Of a stretch of 64,000 nucleotides of DNA, positions 1 through 11,435 are shown one piece after another. Every line of letters starts with the position of its first letter. Positions within the stretch are counted from its first letter, which is position 1. The position numbers and the translations under genes were made by a program. The notes beneath the pieces are model-generated. The model did not search any database. It was not told the DNA's origin and saw nothing but the letters and a program-made list of their open reading frames with translations. This DNA comes from Topomyia yanbarensis (lineage: Eukaryota; Arthropoda; Insecta; Diptera; Culicidae): the NCBI RefSeq assembly GCF_030247195.1, contig NC_080672.1, positions 378,982,166 through 379,046,165 on the forward strand, in the 5' to 3' direction.

Positions 1-840
1 TTCCCGGGCACTTCCGGAACCGTCTATGGTGGTCAATGTAGTCAACGAAAGTTTGGTTGGCCGTCGGTGACCTAGAACAACAAATTTAAGTTGTTTGAGA
101 GACATTTTAGCGAAATTTTTACCTTTTTTGCTTTCATCGGAGTATCGGCTTGAATCACAATTTGCTATGTGATCGCACGCCACAACCTGTAACTCCGGAA
201 CCGGAAGTCGGATCGGGATGAAATTAAATAGCCATTTACGGGGACGCAATACCTTTCATTTGAGGCCAAGTTTAGTCGAATCGGTCTAGCCATCTCCGAG
301 AAACCGATGTGACTGTTATTCTGAATTTAGATACTTCCGCCGGGGCTTCCGGAACCGAGGATGGTGGCCAATGTGGCCAAATAGACTTTGAATGGATGTT
401 AGTGACCTAATACTACAAATCGAAGCAGTTGTGGTCATATTTTGGAAAAATTTTCACCTTTATACATTCATTGCAGAATTTATTAAAATCGACATTTTCT
501 GCGTGTTCGTACTTATCACCCTGTAATTCCGGAACCGGAAGTCGGATCCATTAGAAATTCAATAGCAGCCTATGGGAATGTTGCACCTTTCATTTGAGAC
601 TAAGTTTGTCAAAATCGGTTCAGCCATCTCTGAGAAAAATGAGTGACATTTTTGGTCACATACACACACACATACACACACACATACATACATACACACA
701 TACATACACACACACAGACATTTGCCGAACTCGACGAACTGAATCGAATGGTATATGTCACTCGGCCCTCCGGGCCTCCGTTAAAAAGTCGGTTTTCAGA
801 GCAATTGCAATACCTTTCTATTGAGAAAGGCAAAAAGTTA
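1..840 (+). repeat. Two tandem ~330-bp repeat units with hairpin end
   Basis: Two diverged head-to-tail units start near 7 and 340. Each has, in order, CTTCCGGAACCG, a variable middle, TCCGGAACCGGAAGTCGGAT, a CCTTTCATTTGAG segment and a CAGCCATCTC or AGCCATCTCC segment. The second unit runs into a CA/CATA microsatellite and ends in the hairpin CCTTTCTATTGAGAAAGG (813-830) followed by CAAAAA. The same hairpin terminus closes the element at 17870-18458, and the CCTTTCATTTGAG end of a unit recurs at 28035-28165. This indicates a dispersed mosquito-type repeat family. The left edge lies outside the window. Class is unknown; short frames inside it come from the microsatellite and are not genes. 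Confidence 0.75.
657..720. repeat. CA/CATA microsatellite
   Basis: Alternating CACA and CATA tract within the second repeat unit. A related CA-rich tract follows the partial copy of the same repeat near 28131-28170, so the microsatellite seems to be part of the repeat family. Confidence 0.9.
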
Positions 841-988
841 TGTAGAATACTTTTTGAGAAGGAGTCTTATAAAAAGCGACTGGAGAAAATAAATCGTCCT
901 TCTGAAATGGTAAAAGTCTTAGTTTTATTAAATTCATTTTTTAATGCAGATTGCAGACTTTATCAATTCTTCTTTGAAGTGCGGTTGC

Positions 989-1128
989 GGTAATACCGCG
1001 CGGTAAAAGCTCATTTCCCGCACCGCAACCGCGGCAAAAGGTGTCTTACCGCACCGCAGCTTTTGCGGTGCGGGTGCGGTAAATACCGCGCGGTAGCGGT
1101 AATTACCGCAACCGCGACGAACCCTACA
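989..1128. repeat. GCGGT-rich subterminal repeat block, copy 1
   Basis: GC-rich island of repeated GCGGT/ACCGC words, including the palindrome TACCGCGCGGTA twice, ending in CCGCGACGAACCCTAC. A second block at 3439-3571 ends the same way and in the same orientation. Many short subterminal motifs next to an AGGGTT/AACCCT end suggest the terminus of a hAT-like DNA transposon. No opposite-orientation partner end was seen, so the element is not delimited and the class is inferred. Confidence 0.5.
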
Positions 1129-3438
1129 AACCATCACCGAGAAACTGATAATAGCAAAAATAACCCGAGAATAGTGAAAAACTGTATTTGAGCGCAATGA
1201 AAACATGAATGCCCTATTTATCATACAACTGAGCGCATCAATTAGCAATCATCCTACCAGATGCGAGCCCAAGAGCACACTGACGCCAAAACTTCGTTGA
1301 CGGTGGTACACGCATTCTCGAAAGAAGCTTATACAACAGGTAAAAGAAGCGAAAGAGATAGCATGCCTGGGTGCCGACTACATGTTGTGAGAATGGGAAT
1401 TTATTTCAACCGACTGCATGCCCCCACCATCATGTCAAGCACGAATGAGCAGCGCGATTGACAGATCTGTATGCGAACCGCGCAGTGCTACCAAAAGTAC
1501 AGATGTTTCTGTAAAGCTGCAGATTATTTGAATTGTATAGGTACAGATTAAAATGATGTCTAAGGAAACTACAGCATGGTACATATTTTTGGAGATAAAA
1601 TGGTAAAACAATAGTTTTATTTGACATTTCTAATACCTAGTAATATTGAGAAAGTGTATATAGGGTATATAAATTTACGGAAACTGTTTTTCTTTGGTGT
1701 GTAATACAAATATATTTTGTAATTTGACTACTCCAAACAAATGATTTGCTGGCGAATGAACTTATTATTGAAACCTTAACAATAGAATAAATGATTTTTG
1801 CACTAAGAACTCAGTGTTTTTTTTATTATTGACGGAAAAATAAAGCGAGATTGGAAAGGTTGATGTATAAAACACCCAAATTAACCAAATATTATTTAAC
1901 TAGCAAAACGTTTGCATTAACTTATTGCTGTAAATTTCGGTACAAATTTTTTGAAAAAGTAGTGCGATTTTTTTTATTCCCGGTAAATGATATAAAATGT
2001 GGCATCACTGGTACCAGCTTATTTTAGTTTCTCTTTGCCGCTCAGCAGCGAGAGGGGAATGGGTGTCGCAGCTCTCCAACGTGCAATGTTGCATCCGAAG
2101 TTTTGTATCACAACAGAGCAAAACTTTCTCTTTTTCTCACCGAAAAAAATCGCGGCGGCCATGTTTAACTCAACAATTTGGTCATCGATGACCAATTGTT
2201 GAGCAATGTTGAATTTCGAAACACGCCTAATGAATTTTTCTGCAGTCCGTTTCATAAGACTCTTTCTCAAAAAGTATGCTATGCTATAACATAACTTTTT
2301 TCGCGTTCGTCCATTGTTGTCCAACTGGGAATATTTCCTAATATTTTCCAGTTAGCAGCATTTTGTGACTTTTTGAAAGTAAAGCTTACGAAGTTAGTGT
2401 TTTTATAGTGTAGGGAGCTGCGTTTTTTTGTAATTCTCAAATCCTCCCATCATATTATGACAAGTGTCAAAGTTAGCTCTGATGCAAAATTTTGCATAGT
2501 TTGAATAATTTATGACCCCTGCCAGTTTTAATTCAAGTTTATGCCATTGGAATTATGGAAAAATATTAGAAAAAATAAATAAAATGCTAGTGCTTTCAAA
2601 CTAGCCATTAGAAAATTATAGTTATGCATTTTTCAAGGGAGCAATCTTAGTATTTGAATAAGAATACATCAGTTTCATGAAAAATAATAGGTTAGGGTTT
2701 TGGGATATAGTGTTCCTAAAATCCCTTATTAGTAATAACTTTTTTTGTTGTATGCTGCAAATCATACATTTTTTGCCGTTTTTCTAATGTTCAATAACTC
2801 TGTACCAGTTAAGATTCGATGGATTCCTGACTAGAGTTATACGTAGAACGATTTTTTTTTGTCAAATATGGTGTCGTTCTTATTGATGAAATTCAACATT
2901 TTTTATATCACTGTATTGAGATATAAGCGCTACTATATAGAATTACTGGTGCTCGTCTTTTAATTTTTTTTTGTGAATTTAATGATTTTTACTACGTAAA
3001 TGCGAAAAACGTTCATTTCATTTTCATGTGTCAAAATCATTTTAAACATGAAAATTGAAAATAAAAAATATGTAATTTCATTAATCCATTTTTTCCATTA
3101 ATTAAGGATAACTAAATTAAAAGTTTTCCTACTAATTGCTGCGGAAGAATGGTTTTGTATGTAAAAAGATGAAATACTGCTAAATTTTATAGTGCTATGC
3201 TACTATTAGAGGAATGACGATGATTTACCTTGTTTAGAAAGTATTTGTCTTAAAATTTACGGCATTTTATTAATAAAGATTGCAAAAGTTGAATTTTTTC
3301 ATATATGTTACATTCTGAGGAATCCGTCAAAGTTATTTTCCGTGTAAATAAGAATAACATTTTATTATATATCGTTATACAAAATAAATAAATAATTTTT
3401 CCACATGATTTTTAAAAATACAAAAAAAATAATTTTAC
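1129..3438. other. AT-rich spacer, no gene seen
   Basis: No supportable coding frame. It holds a 35-nt near-perfect palindrome at 2169-2203 and otherwise T- and A-rich single-copy-looking DNA. Confidence 0.6.
2169..2203. repeat. 35-nt near-perfect palindrome centred on ATCGAT
   Basis: CTCAACAA, one unpaired T, TTGGTCATCGATGACCAA, then TTGTTGAG. The arms pair completely except for the single extra T. It may be the core of a decayed palindromic MITE or chance. Confidence 0.7.
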
Positions 3439-3571
3439 CGCATTACCGCGCGGTGCGGTGCGGTAAATACAGTGCGGTTGCGGTCAGCGGTGCGGTTTTA
3501 TTATTTTTTTGCGGTTGCGATGCGGACTATCCATTTACCGCCCACATCCGCACCGCGACGAACCCTAGCTA
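3439..3571. repeat. GCGGT-rich subterminal repeat block, copy 2
   Basis: Same composition as 989-1128 and the same CGCGACGAACCCTA end. It directly abuts the R1 LINE fragment at 3572, whose reading frame runs into it, so this block interrupted the LINE or marks its breakpoint. It is likely the end of a hAT-like DNA element (inference). Confidence 0.5.
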
Positions 3572-4040
3572 CATTATCCGGGTTGAAGTCCGGTCGTTCC
3601 GTTTTAAGTAGCTCACTGCACGTCACTTCAAACCTCGGACAATCAAAGACCACATGCTCCGGTGTCTCCTCGACGTTCTCACACTTCGGGCAAAATCGTG
3701 ACGTTGCATACCCGAACCGATACAGATACTTCCGGAAGCAGCCGTGCCTTGGTAGGAGTTGTTTCAGGTGCAAGGTAATCTTTCCGTGCTTTCTATTGAC
3801 CCACGTCGACAGGTTTGGATGAGCCGGTAGGTCCACTTTCCTTTCTCCGTATTGTCCCATTCCTTTCTTTGATTTTAGTCACATCGACGCTGAGCTCGTC
3901 GTGAGTCGCTTGCCGCCCGGCTGTGTTACCTCCTTCTTCTTCACCGTACGGTGTCGATGACCAGGTAGTTGAATCGTGCTTCGGGAAGATGCAATATTCG
4001 ACGATTATCTTTAGCTTACCCGGGCATATTTCAGCTGGTG
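3572..4040 (-). pseudogene. R1-clade LINE fragment: linker fused to C-terminal domain, RT deleted
   Basis: Read on the minus strand. The 3' part encodes the C-terminal domain of an R1-type pol: HLKQLLPRHGCFRKYLYRFG, then a Cys-His cluster (CPKCEN, ETPEHVVFDC), as R1-clade elements carry after reverse transcriptase. The upstream minus-strand sequence (about 3870-4040) reads as the acidic linker before the RT (ending near DELSVDV) in another frame. The whole RT between linker and C-terminus is missing and the joint is frameshifted. The downstream end is cut by the GCGGT block at 3571. It is a dead fragment. Clade assignment rests on the Cys-His motif and spacing that I recognise; the subfamily is unknown. 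Confidence 0.8.
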
Positions 4041-5330
4041 TCGATGGGCCCTCATCTTCGTCATGACGACTCAGTACGCGTCCCCCAGAGATTGGTGACT
4101 ATTTCTCAGCACAGCAACTAATGGAAATTGGCTTGCTAAGCTTGATCTCCCGTTTTAAAGAGTCCCTACCTTCTCGAAACATCGCATCTCTCTCACTCTC
4201 CGATCTTGCGCTCTGAGCCCGCCTTCTGAACGTTCGCAGCGTGTTGCGTCTTCAAAAACAATTCTTTTTTTTACGCTTTTTAGCACTTATTTTCTTTTTC
4301 AGATCTTGCGTTTTTGCTTCGGCTTCAGATATCGACGGTTCATGCACTTTGAAATCATAAGGCATTACAATAAAATTTTTGATTTTTGGATTTTTTATTT
4401 AAAAAATTTTGAAGTCGTTGGAACTAAAAAAAATTTAAATTTGTTTTGAGTGGTGTCACACACGTAACAGCACTGAATGGTGTTGTTTCTGGATCAGTAA
4501 ACCTTTACTGACAATCGGTTACAAAATCCTTACAAATATTTTGTTAGGGATAATTCAAATAGCATAATAATTCTTACATTTAGCACATTCAGTTCAATAC
4601 AATTCAATTAGCTTTTCCCAGTGAAGTAAATTTTAGGTTATAAGATAATTTTAGACATTTTCGTAGTTTTAAGTATAAGTGTAAATACCTAGCATGTAAT
4701 ACTTAGTTTTAAGATTTCGAATAATTCGCAAATTCACTGGATGATTAATTTTAATATATTTTTAGAGAAATAGAACTTCTTCCACGTGATCTTCACTCCT
4801 TTGCTCGAATACGTTTTGTTCGTTGTCAATCTCTATCGCCTGCACTATCGATTTTTACCAGAATGATCGATGTAAAGGTGCGTGCGAATTGAGGGATGCA
4901 CAACAAGGTTTGCTTTTGTTTTGACACTAGATGCTGGTGTTTCATGCTATTTTTAAACATATTACGACAAAAAAAAATTAAATTTTCAACATTCCATGTA
5001 CTCCCTCCCCCGTTTGGATTTTTTCGAATATTATGAAATCAATATCCAAACGTCGCACCCCCTTAACGATGTCCGATTGAGCTAAAAAATGCATAGATTC
5101 CTTTTCCGATGTAATGAGGATTTTATGTAAGACTTTATGTTAAAATTAAGAGATGATTATTTTCATTGATATCGTCCCTTTTGAACACCACTAGTTATGC
5201 ATACAAACTTTGGTTTTAAACTGTGAAGCCCCGTCTTATTTAAAAAAAAATCTTCACCAGAGTTTTTTTTCGCCCCTTTTTTATTTTGTTTCGCAGTGTA
5301 ATCTATAACTATAACATCTATAACACGTTT
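4041..5330. other. Spacer without recognised gene
   Basis: Moderately GC-rich to about 4250, then AT-rich. No coding frame, RNA gene or terminal repeats that I can support. Confidence 0.5.
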
Positions 5331-5520
5331 ACACTGGCGCCGCGTGGTGGCACAGTTCCAAATTAAAACGATTATCCTGCGTATGGTCATGACCATTTCA
5401 ACACTTTTTCGGAAGACACGAACCATCCAGGTCTTTAGAAAACCAAATGAAACAAGTTGAAGTGCACAACTTGTCATGTACACTAGCGCCATGCAGTGAC
5501 AGAATTTCAAACTAATATGT
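5331..5520. repeat. Imperfect direct repeat, period ~148 bp
   Basis: ACACTGGCGCCGCGTGGTGG near 5331 recurs as ACACTAGCGCCATGCAGTGA near 5479, each followed by an A/T-rich CAGTTCCAAAT or CAGAATTTCAAAC stretch. It looks like two units of a degenerate tandem or dispersed repeat. No transposon ends were seen. Confidence 0.45.
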
Positions 5521-5854
5521 TCACCTGCCGGACCACCTTGGTTAATGAAACAACTTTACCAAAGATAGCAAATATGTGGATAATCAGGATTTCGAGATAC
5601 AGCATCATGATTTCATTCTTTCGTAGGTGATGCCAAACTTTTCGGGGGGAGTTGCAATACTTATTGAAGCGATTCCAAACTTATGACGGGTAGTGTACAT
5701 ATTCACGGTTATGGTGTTCAAATGCAGCACGCAGTTCAGTGCTTTTCTAAGGCCTGGCTGCTGCTACTGTTGTTTCTGACCCGGCGTTCAACTGGAGAAT
5801 GAACAGTGGGACACGGTTATATGAAAAAAATAAAATTTTGCGCCGAGTAACTTT
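5521..5854. other. Spacer without recognised gene
   Basis: Single-copy-looking DNA between two repeats; nothing supportable. Confidence 0.45.
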
Positions 5855-6525
5855 TTCGGTCTCATTTAGCTCTCAGAACAACTGTGCAAATTTTGAGCTC
5901 GATCGGTGAAACTATATTTTTGCGCCCACGGTTTAAAATTTTCATGAGATTGCGTATAGGGATAAAGTCTCGAAGACTGCGAAACGATTTGACGCTTGTG
6001 AAAAAAGTTTTTAAGCAAAAACCGACTGATGTTCTGAAGATTGTTGAAAATTTCAATTTTCATAGCATCACTGCTACTGACGGTCAAATTATATACAAAA
6101 TTTTTAACTTTCACTTATTATCCTTCAAAACTCTTGTGAAGTGACCAAACGGTACAGATAATTGATTTAGACACATTAAGAGAAGATCAAAACAAAATTG
6201 TATATAATTGGACAACCAACAGCAGTGGTGCTAGAAAAAATGAATGTTTAATCAATCGTCAGATCATCAATCGATTTCTGCTTAAGAACTTTTTTCTCAA
6301 GCGTCCGATCGTTTCGTGGTCTTCGAGATTTTATTTCTTTGTTAAATTTCCTGTAAAAACCGCATATTGATTTATTTTTCGGAAGCAATGGACGACTTCT
6401 GGAGGAATTGTTTTGTGAAAGTTAACTTTCGCATACAAAATCCTACGTACACTTTAAACAGTGGGCGCAAAAATAAAGTTTCAGATATCGAGCTAAGAAT
6501 TTGCACTGTTGTTCTAGGACCGAAA
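5855..6525. mobile_element. Inverted-repeat (foldback) element, ~670 bp
   Basis: The left arm (from 5855) and right arm (to 6525) are inverted copies. TTTCGGT, AGAACAAC, GTGCAAATT, AGCTCGAT, GAAACT and TTTTTGCGCCCAC appear in order on the left and, reverse-complemented, on the right. Deeper in, TCTCGAAGAC, CGAAACGAT, GACGCTTG and AAGTTTTTAAGCA also pair, with about 100 bases inserted in the right arm. No transposase is present, so this is a non-autonomous foldback or long-TIR MITE. Target duplication was not identified. Confidence 0.7.
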
Positions 6526-6528
6526 TGG

Positions 6529-6851
6529 TAGGGTGATGAGCCCATTTGCGCTATGTTTCTATTATCACCATACCCATTTGAAGCCGTTGGTTAGAGCAGT
6601 GTCTGCCATCTTTGTTCAACGCATTGAGTCAAAGGGTAGCGCAACAATAGGGGCACACGATTCGAGTTTTCGTTGCGCTCAAACACGAGAATTGTACTGT
6701 TTTCAGCGCATTTGTGTTATTATATTGGTTCTTAACAACGAAGCAAATCTGTTGATGTCAATTTTCACGCATTCCATCGATTGTAGGGCGAGAAATTAAC
6801 GAATTAGTGAGGCACCTTGCTTAGTATGGTGAAAATAGGCACTTTACCCTA
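6529..6851. mobile_element. MITE with TAGGGT termini
   Basis: Starts TAGGGTGATGAGCCCATTT and ends with the inverted counterpart AATAGGCACTTTACCCTA (18-20 bp imperfect TIR). It abuts the foldback element on its left. The frame inside (6533-6799) starts at the TIR and has no recognised domain, so I do not call a gene. Confidence 0.6.
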
Positions 6852-6884
6852 CCTAAAAAGTTGCTCGAATCTAAGTTTTGTCCC

Positions 6885-7255
6885 ACCCTATTGAACACTC
6901 TCTAGCAATACTTTTCCTAAGCGATAATTGCAAAAAAATCGAAAATGTATCGTTAAATTGCTACAGTATAGATTTTGAAACCTAGCCACTTTTCGTCACG
7001 CATAATTGTTGAATTTGCAAAGTGTATCTTCAGTATAAGCATAATCACTCGTGGTTGCTACTCGTTTATTGATCAGAACCAATTGAAATTGCTAAATGTT
7101 CATTGAAACAACATGCTTGGGAATAACACGATGAACCACATTATTCAATCAATATTGATCCCTGCATGCTGATCAATACAGACGCCGGCTACGTCCGAAA
7201 ATTTGCAAAGTGTATCTCCATATCAAAAACAGAAACGTAGTTCTACGTTACAAGT
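6885..7255 (-). repeat. Dispersed repeat, matched in inverse orientation at 56911-57090
   Basis: The minus strand of this interval carries GTAGAACTACGTTTCTG, a GATATGGAG/TACACTTTGCAAA block and a GATACATTTTCGATTTTTTTGC block. The plus strand at 56911-57090 carries the same order (GTAGGACTACGTCTTTG, GATATGGGGG, CTGCAAATT, AATTTTCAATTTTTTTGCAC). The two copies are far apart and diverged. A smaller GTGGTTGCTACTCG repeat unit seems to have inserted at about 7030-7190. Coding capacity none. Confidence 0.55.
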
Positions 7256-7560
7256 AATGTACATACTAAATTATTAGTCGAAAGTCGCACTAAAATAGAA
7301 AGCCAAAGTAAGCACCAAGGAGCGCAAAACTAATAGCACATACATATTGCACAGATGACAATTTCTACATGCACCTTGTGCGACCACCCCTGGTTGCTAC
7401 TCCGTTATCGATCTGGACTAGCTGAAGTTGCACAAGAAATCAGTAGATAATTATGCTTGGAATTAGCGAAACATCTTTCAATGTACAACTCCTGGTAATC
7501 ATACTCTTTTTTATTGATTAATACCGGCACCGACCAGGCCCGAACGTAGATCCCGGAAGG
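7030..7560. repeat. Two related repeat units with TGGTTGCTACTC core
   Basis: CGTGGTTGCTACTCGTTTAT (about 7051) and CTGGTTGCTACTCCGTTATC (about 7390) each begin a ~150-bp unit with GATC, AACCA/AACTAG, TGAA and TTGCA, and each ends near an ACCGGCACCGACC or ACGCCGGC block. Similar pieces (ACCGACGCCAGAAAGGTGAC, CAACCACCGGCGCCG) lie at 8627-8735 and at 14053-14156. This is a dispersed MITE- or SINE-like family; class unresolved. Confidence 0.45.
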
Positions 7561-7613
7561 AAAAGGAAGGAATGTTAGTCCGATACTTGCTTTTGCTAGA
7601 GGCCGCATATAAA

Positions 7614-8546
7614 GGAACATGGGGAGACTTGACCAAGCGCAGAATTCTATTATTGGCTATGACGTGTTTTATTCTTAAAAAATCTTTAAAAATATGTTTA
7701 TACTTGTTTTGGTCCCTTAAGACAATTTGAAAAGTTTGGAATGGAAAATCATTTCCTTATAGAAAATATTCCGTAATTAATAAATTTGCGTTTAATGATT
7801 TAATTTGTTATCAAACTTTGTATGGACATATCTATTCGACTGATCGTTGCTTTCAAACTACTCATACATTATTTTATTCTTTATGAACTAGTGAAACAAT
7901 TTTATATCGAAACATTGAAATAGTTATTCCTAAAATTTGCATGACATTGAACGCAATAATTAATGTTGGGGAGACTTGACCAAGTGACAATAAGCTGAAG
8001 AAAGATATAAAGTTTCTGATATTAACTGTGCTGTTAATGTTAATCACGTCACAAAAATCCCACAGTGTATATATTTTAGTACTAGTAAACAAAGTTAGCA
8101 GCAATACGGCTAATTTCGTAACGTGTGAACAAGCAATGTAAGCAGTACAGTTAATCTTTAAAAGAATATGCATTAAAACAGTCGAAATTTAAGAAATGCA
8201 ACCCTTTTATATTTTTTATTGCTACTTTAGGATCTCTACAATATGAAGAAAAAGGATTACAGTATGTTTTACAATAATATTTTTTGTTCTGATTTTTCAA
8301 AATTCGCTTGGTCAAGTCTCCCAGGCCTTGGTCAAGTCTCCCCGCAGTGGGGAGACTTCAACCAGAATAACGATCACAGAAAAACTTTTATAACTTTTGA
8401 AAAAGTAAATCAAAAATTCTGAAAAAGATCATGAACATGCACAATACATTTGCACATAATATCTCAATGACTTTAGAAGGATTGAAAACGTTTTTAGAGA
8501 TTTGTGCAGGTTTAACTGAAAACCTGTTTAAGTCTCCCCATGCTCC
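7614..8546. mobile_element. Non-autonomous element with repeated GGGGAGACTTGACCAAG motif
   Basis: The ends are inverted copies: GGAACATGGGGAGACTT (7614-7630) and AAGTCTCCCCATGCTCC (8530-8546), differing at one base. The motif GGGGAGACTTGACCAAG recurs inside at 7968-7984 (direct), at 8307-8322 and 8327-8343 (inverted) and at 8349-8365 (direct, variant). The rest is AT-rich with no transposase. Repeated terminal/subterminal motifs in both orientations suggest a DNA transposon derivative; superfamily unknown. Confidence 0.6.
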
Positions 8547-8770
8547 CCTACTACTGTGCACTTCACAAGTATCACGGGAGGAGGATATTTTGTTAGGAAA
8601 GTATAGAAGTTGGATTCTACATCTTCATTACCGACGCCAGAAAGGTGACTCCACTATCTGGACTAAATTATCAATCCAGACCAACTGGAATGAGTGGTGG
8701 TCACGGTTGCCATTCAACCACCGGCGCCGCCATGCACAGATAAACATTTCTACTCGAGCCATTAAATCAT
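8547..8770. repeat. Dispersed repeat copy (ACCGACGCCAG / CAACCACCGGCGCCG)
   Basis: Shares ACCGACGCCAGAAAGGTGAC and TTCAACCACCGGCGCC with 14053-14156, in the same order but with a diverged middle. This is a copy of the family noted at 7030-7560. Confidence 0.45.
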
Positions 8771-9179
8771 AGTTCTCGATCCACCCTAATGCAGGTCACA
8801 GATCGATTGAATGCATTTTGAAAGGTTTATCCTTGCACAAAAAAAGTTCCGCTCATCGGTGTTATGCTGCCAGGGGAACAGCCATCACATCATCTCGATT
8901 CACGTTACAACGCTTTATGCCCGTCGCGTGCAAAGTTCGTTCCTCTATTGAGCTGCAGAAAAATAGACAATCAGATTTGATTTATTTATTTTATGCAATT
9001 TTTGATGAAGTTCCATTCTCCGGAATCACGATGCAATACTCCGCGCTGGGGATATGGATGGGCAAAAATCAATCCTTGAACTGGTTTAGGAATGCAAGTT
9101 TGGTTTGCTTCAACAATGTTAACGACGAATTTTCCGAAAAAATTTCCCAGCGCACAGTGGCACGACTTAGAACAAAAGG

Positions 9180-9660
9180 TGGACTAAAGTCTAAACTTTT
9201 CCGTATCGGGTCATATAGGACGTTTTTATGTAATTTTGGTACGCTGAATTCGTTTTCAATATTAAAACATTTCAAAAATGAACATTTACTATTCATTAGG
9301 GTGTCTCAAAAAAAAATTGTTTTTTCTATATCGTTCTTAAAATTTGTGTATATTAATTTTCGTGTGCTAAATCGTTTTTGATATTAACATTTGCAAAAAA
9401 AAGTTCATTATGCATTAGGGTGGCTCAAAAATAATTATTTTGTTGTGAAGGTTCAAAAAATTTTTAGACATTTTTGACGCTGAATTCCTATGTTGGTTAT
9501 AGAAAATAGAAATTAACTTTACTACTTATTAGAGTGGCTCAAATGTAAATATTTTGTCTTTTATTAAAGATTTCTTTCAATTGTAATTTTGGAATATATT
9601 TTCCGTGTTAAAATGAATTGATTCTCATTATGTGGCTTTAGAAATGACTATATTATTTAT
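9180..9660 (+). repeat. Degenerate ~116-bp tandem repeat, three to four units
   Basis: TTAGGGTGTCTCAAA at 9296, TTAGGGTGGCTCAAA at 9415, TTAGAGTGGCTCAAA at 9529 and a weaker TATGTGGCTTTAG near 9641 give spacings of 119, 114 and ~111. Between them GCTGAATTC or CTAAATCG, AAACATTT and AAAATGAAC-like words recur. Long frames overlapping it (8818-9381) are products of AT-rich repeat sequence, not genes. Confidence 0.7.
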
Positions 9661-11410
9661 AAGGATCAAATAAGATGTGATCGACTAATTTTGGAACGTT
9701 TAATTCATTAGTGGGTTACTTGGTATGAAAACTACATTTTTTTTTCATTTTTAAAACAAGCATTTTGAGCGTCTTAGTGGAATATTGATTTACATTCACT
9801 AATCAACAAGATGGTTAACGATTTTGTTTTCGCAGGTGTGTTTTAAGTTGCTTAGATTGCTTATTTCATACCTTAAATTAAAATAAATCCAAAATCCTTT
9901 TTTCGCGTATATGGTTCATTTAAAAATGGTCTTATTTTATTTGGATAACATCGCATACCCTTAAGCTATATCAGTGATATGAAAACTCGGATAAAATAGT
10001 CTCACCAAATGACTAGAACTCAACTGTGTTCACTCAATTTGACAGTTATTGCGTAAGTTAGCAAAAATAGTTCATGAAACATTTTATGACACATTTCAGA
10101 TGGTTGAAAATATTTACTGAATTTTAAACATTCTTAATACCTTTACCACTTAAAAGCCATACTTCCCATTCGGCTCCTTACTCTTGATCACTAGTAAAAC
10201 CCTTTTAGATCATGCTCTAAATGCTATTTGAAAGTTGTGCATAAATTAGTGTCATTATTCTAGTCATAAAGTAAATATTAAAATTAAATATCAGTAATAA
10301 CCATGCGTCTCCATTCACAGTTTTTTTCAAATTTTGACTGCTTATCGCATGTTTTCGCAAAACTAGCATAGGCTCATTTTAAAGAGAAAATGAAAAGCTT
10401 TCGAATGACCATAGTGTGATCGCGGGCATTCACGGGCGTCGTTGTTGTTATCGCTTTAGAAGTTCGAATTCAATAAAATTTCATGACAAACAGTTATCTA
10501 AACACTAACTATTCCAATTAGTGACTTATTTTTGGCGATTTTACGATGTAATTTTATCACACGGATAATTTTGGTGAATTAATGCAATTCATAAAATCAA
10601 CCGATTCTTTGAAAAACGAGCATAACCGTATGTAGTTCCTATGGTCAAATAATGCAAAAAACACTTGAGTTATGCCCTTCAAAAAGCTGTCAAAAATTCA
10701 TTTTGCATTCAAATCACCTAAAATCTCGCGAAAATGTCTCTGATGGCTCAACTGATACGAGAAAAATACTAGTGAGAATATCGCAGAACCTTCATATATG
10801 GACTTAAGTCCGAGCTCGTCCCACTGTGCAGCGGTTTGATAACTTCCCCTGCGGATACTTTTGATCGTCCGAAACGTCATTTGTTGTAGCTCAGGAGGAA
10901 GTAATCAGTTCAAAATTATATTTCATCAATAAAGAATCCAGTTTGATTAGATCATAACTGGAAATGCTGGCGATTGGTCTCTTCAAAATTGTTTCGTGAG
11001 TATGCCGTGCGCTATAATACGCATAATTTTCCCGCTGTTATCAGCAGGACATCCACCATCTGTCAAATTTTTCAGTATGTGCGCTCGTGCCATGCCAGAA
11101 AGTGCGACAAAATAATATTTTCTTTTCAGCCCGGCATGATCCAAAACGCTGGAAACTAGTCCGAGACAAATCACGGAACGATGGCAAAATTTAATTACAG
11201 GTTAACATTTGATCACACATAATTCGATAAAAGTTCGGAGGAAACGCCAAACAACTCAACGAGTGTGAGTTAGTGTATTTACAATTTTGCCTACACTCGG
11301 AAAGGACTGTATGCGATAGCTGAAGACTTATCAACGGGATCAAACCGATACATTCGAATAGGGTCGAGCGAGGGTCGATTCGTTCGTTGCCTCCTGTCCT
11401 GTCCTGTCCG
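9661..11410. other. AT-rich spacer, nothing recognised
   Basis: No coding frame with domain signal, no RNA gene, no paired terminal repeats found. About 11340-11430 becomes CpG-rich just upstream of the frame at 11436. Confidence 0.5.
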
Positions 11411-11435
11411 CCCCAGTCAGTCAGTACCAGTGTGT

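Noticed and set aside
594..993. Frames rich in His/Thr/Tyr or Cys/Val
   Set aside because: They are translations of the CA/CATA microsatellite in a repeat.
8818..9381. 187-codon open frame on the plus strand
   Set aside because: It runs through the AT-rich tandem repeat, has no domain, and its composition is that of chance frames.
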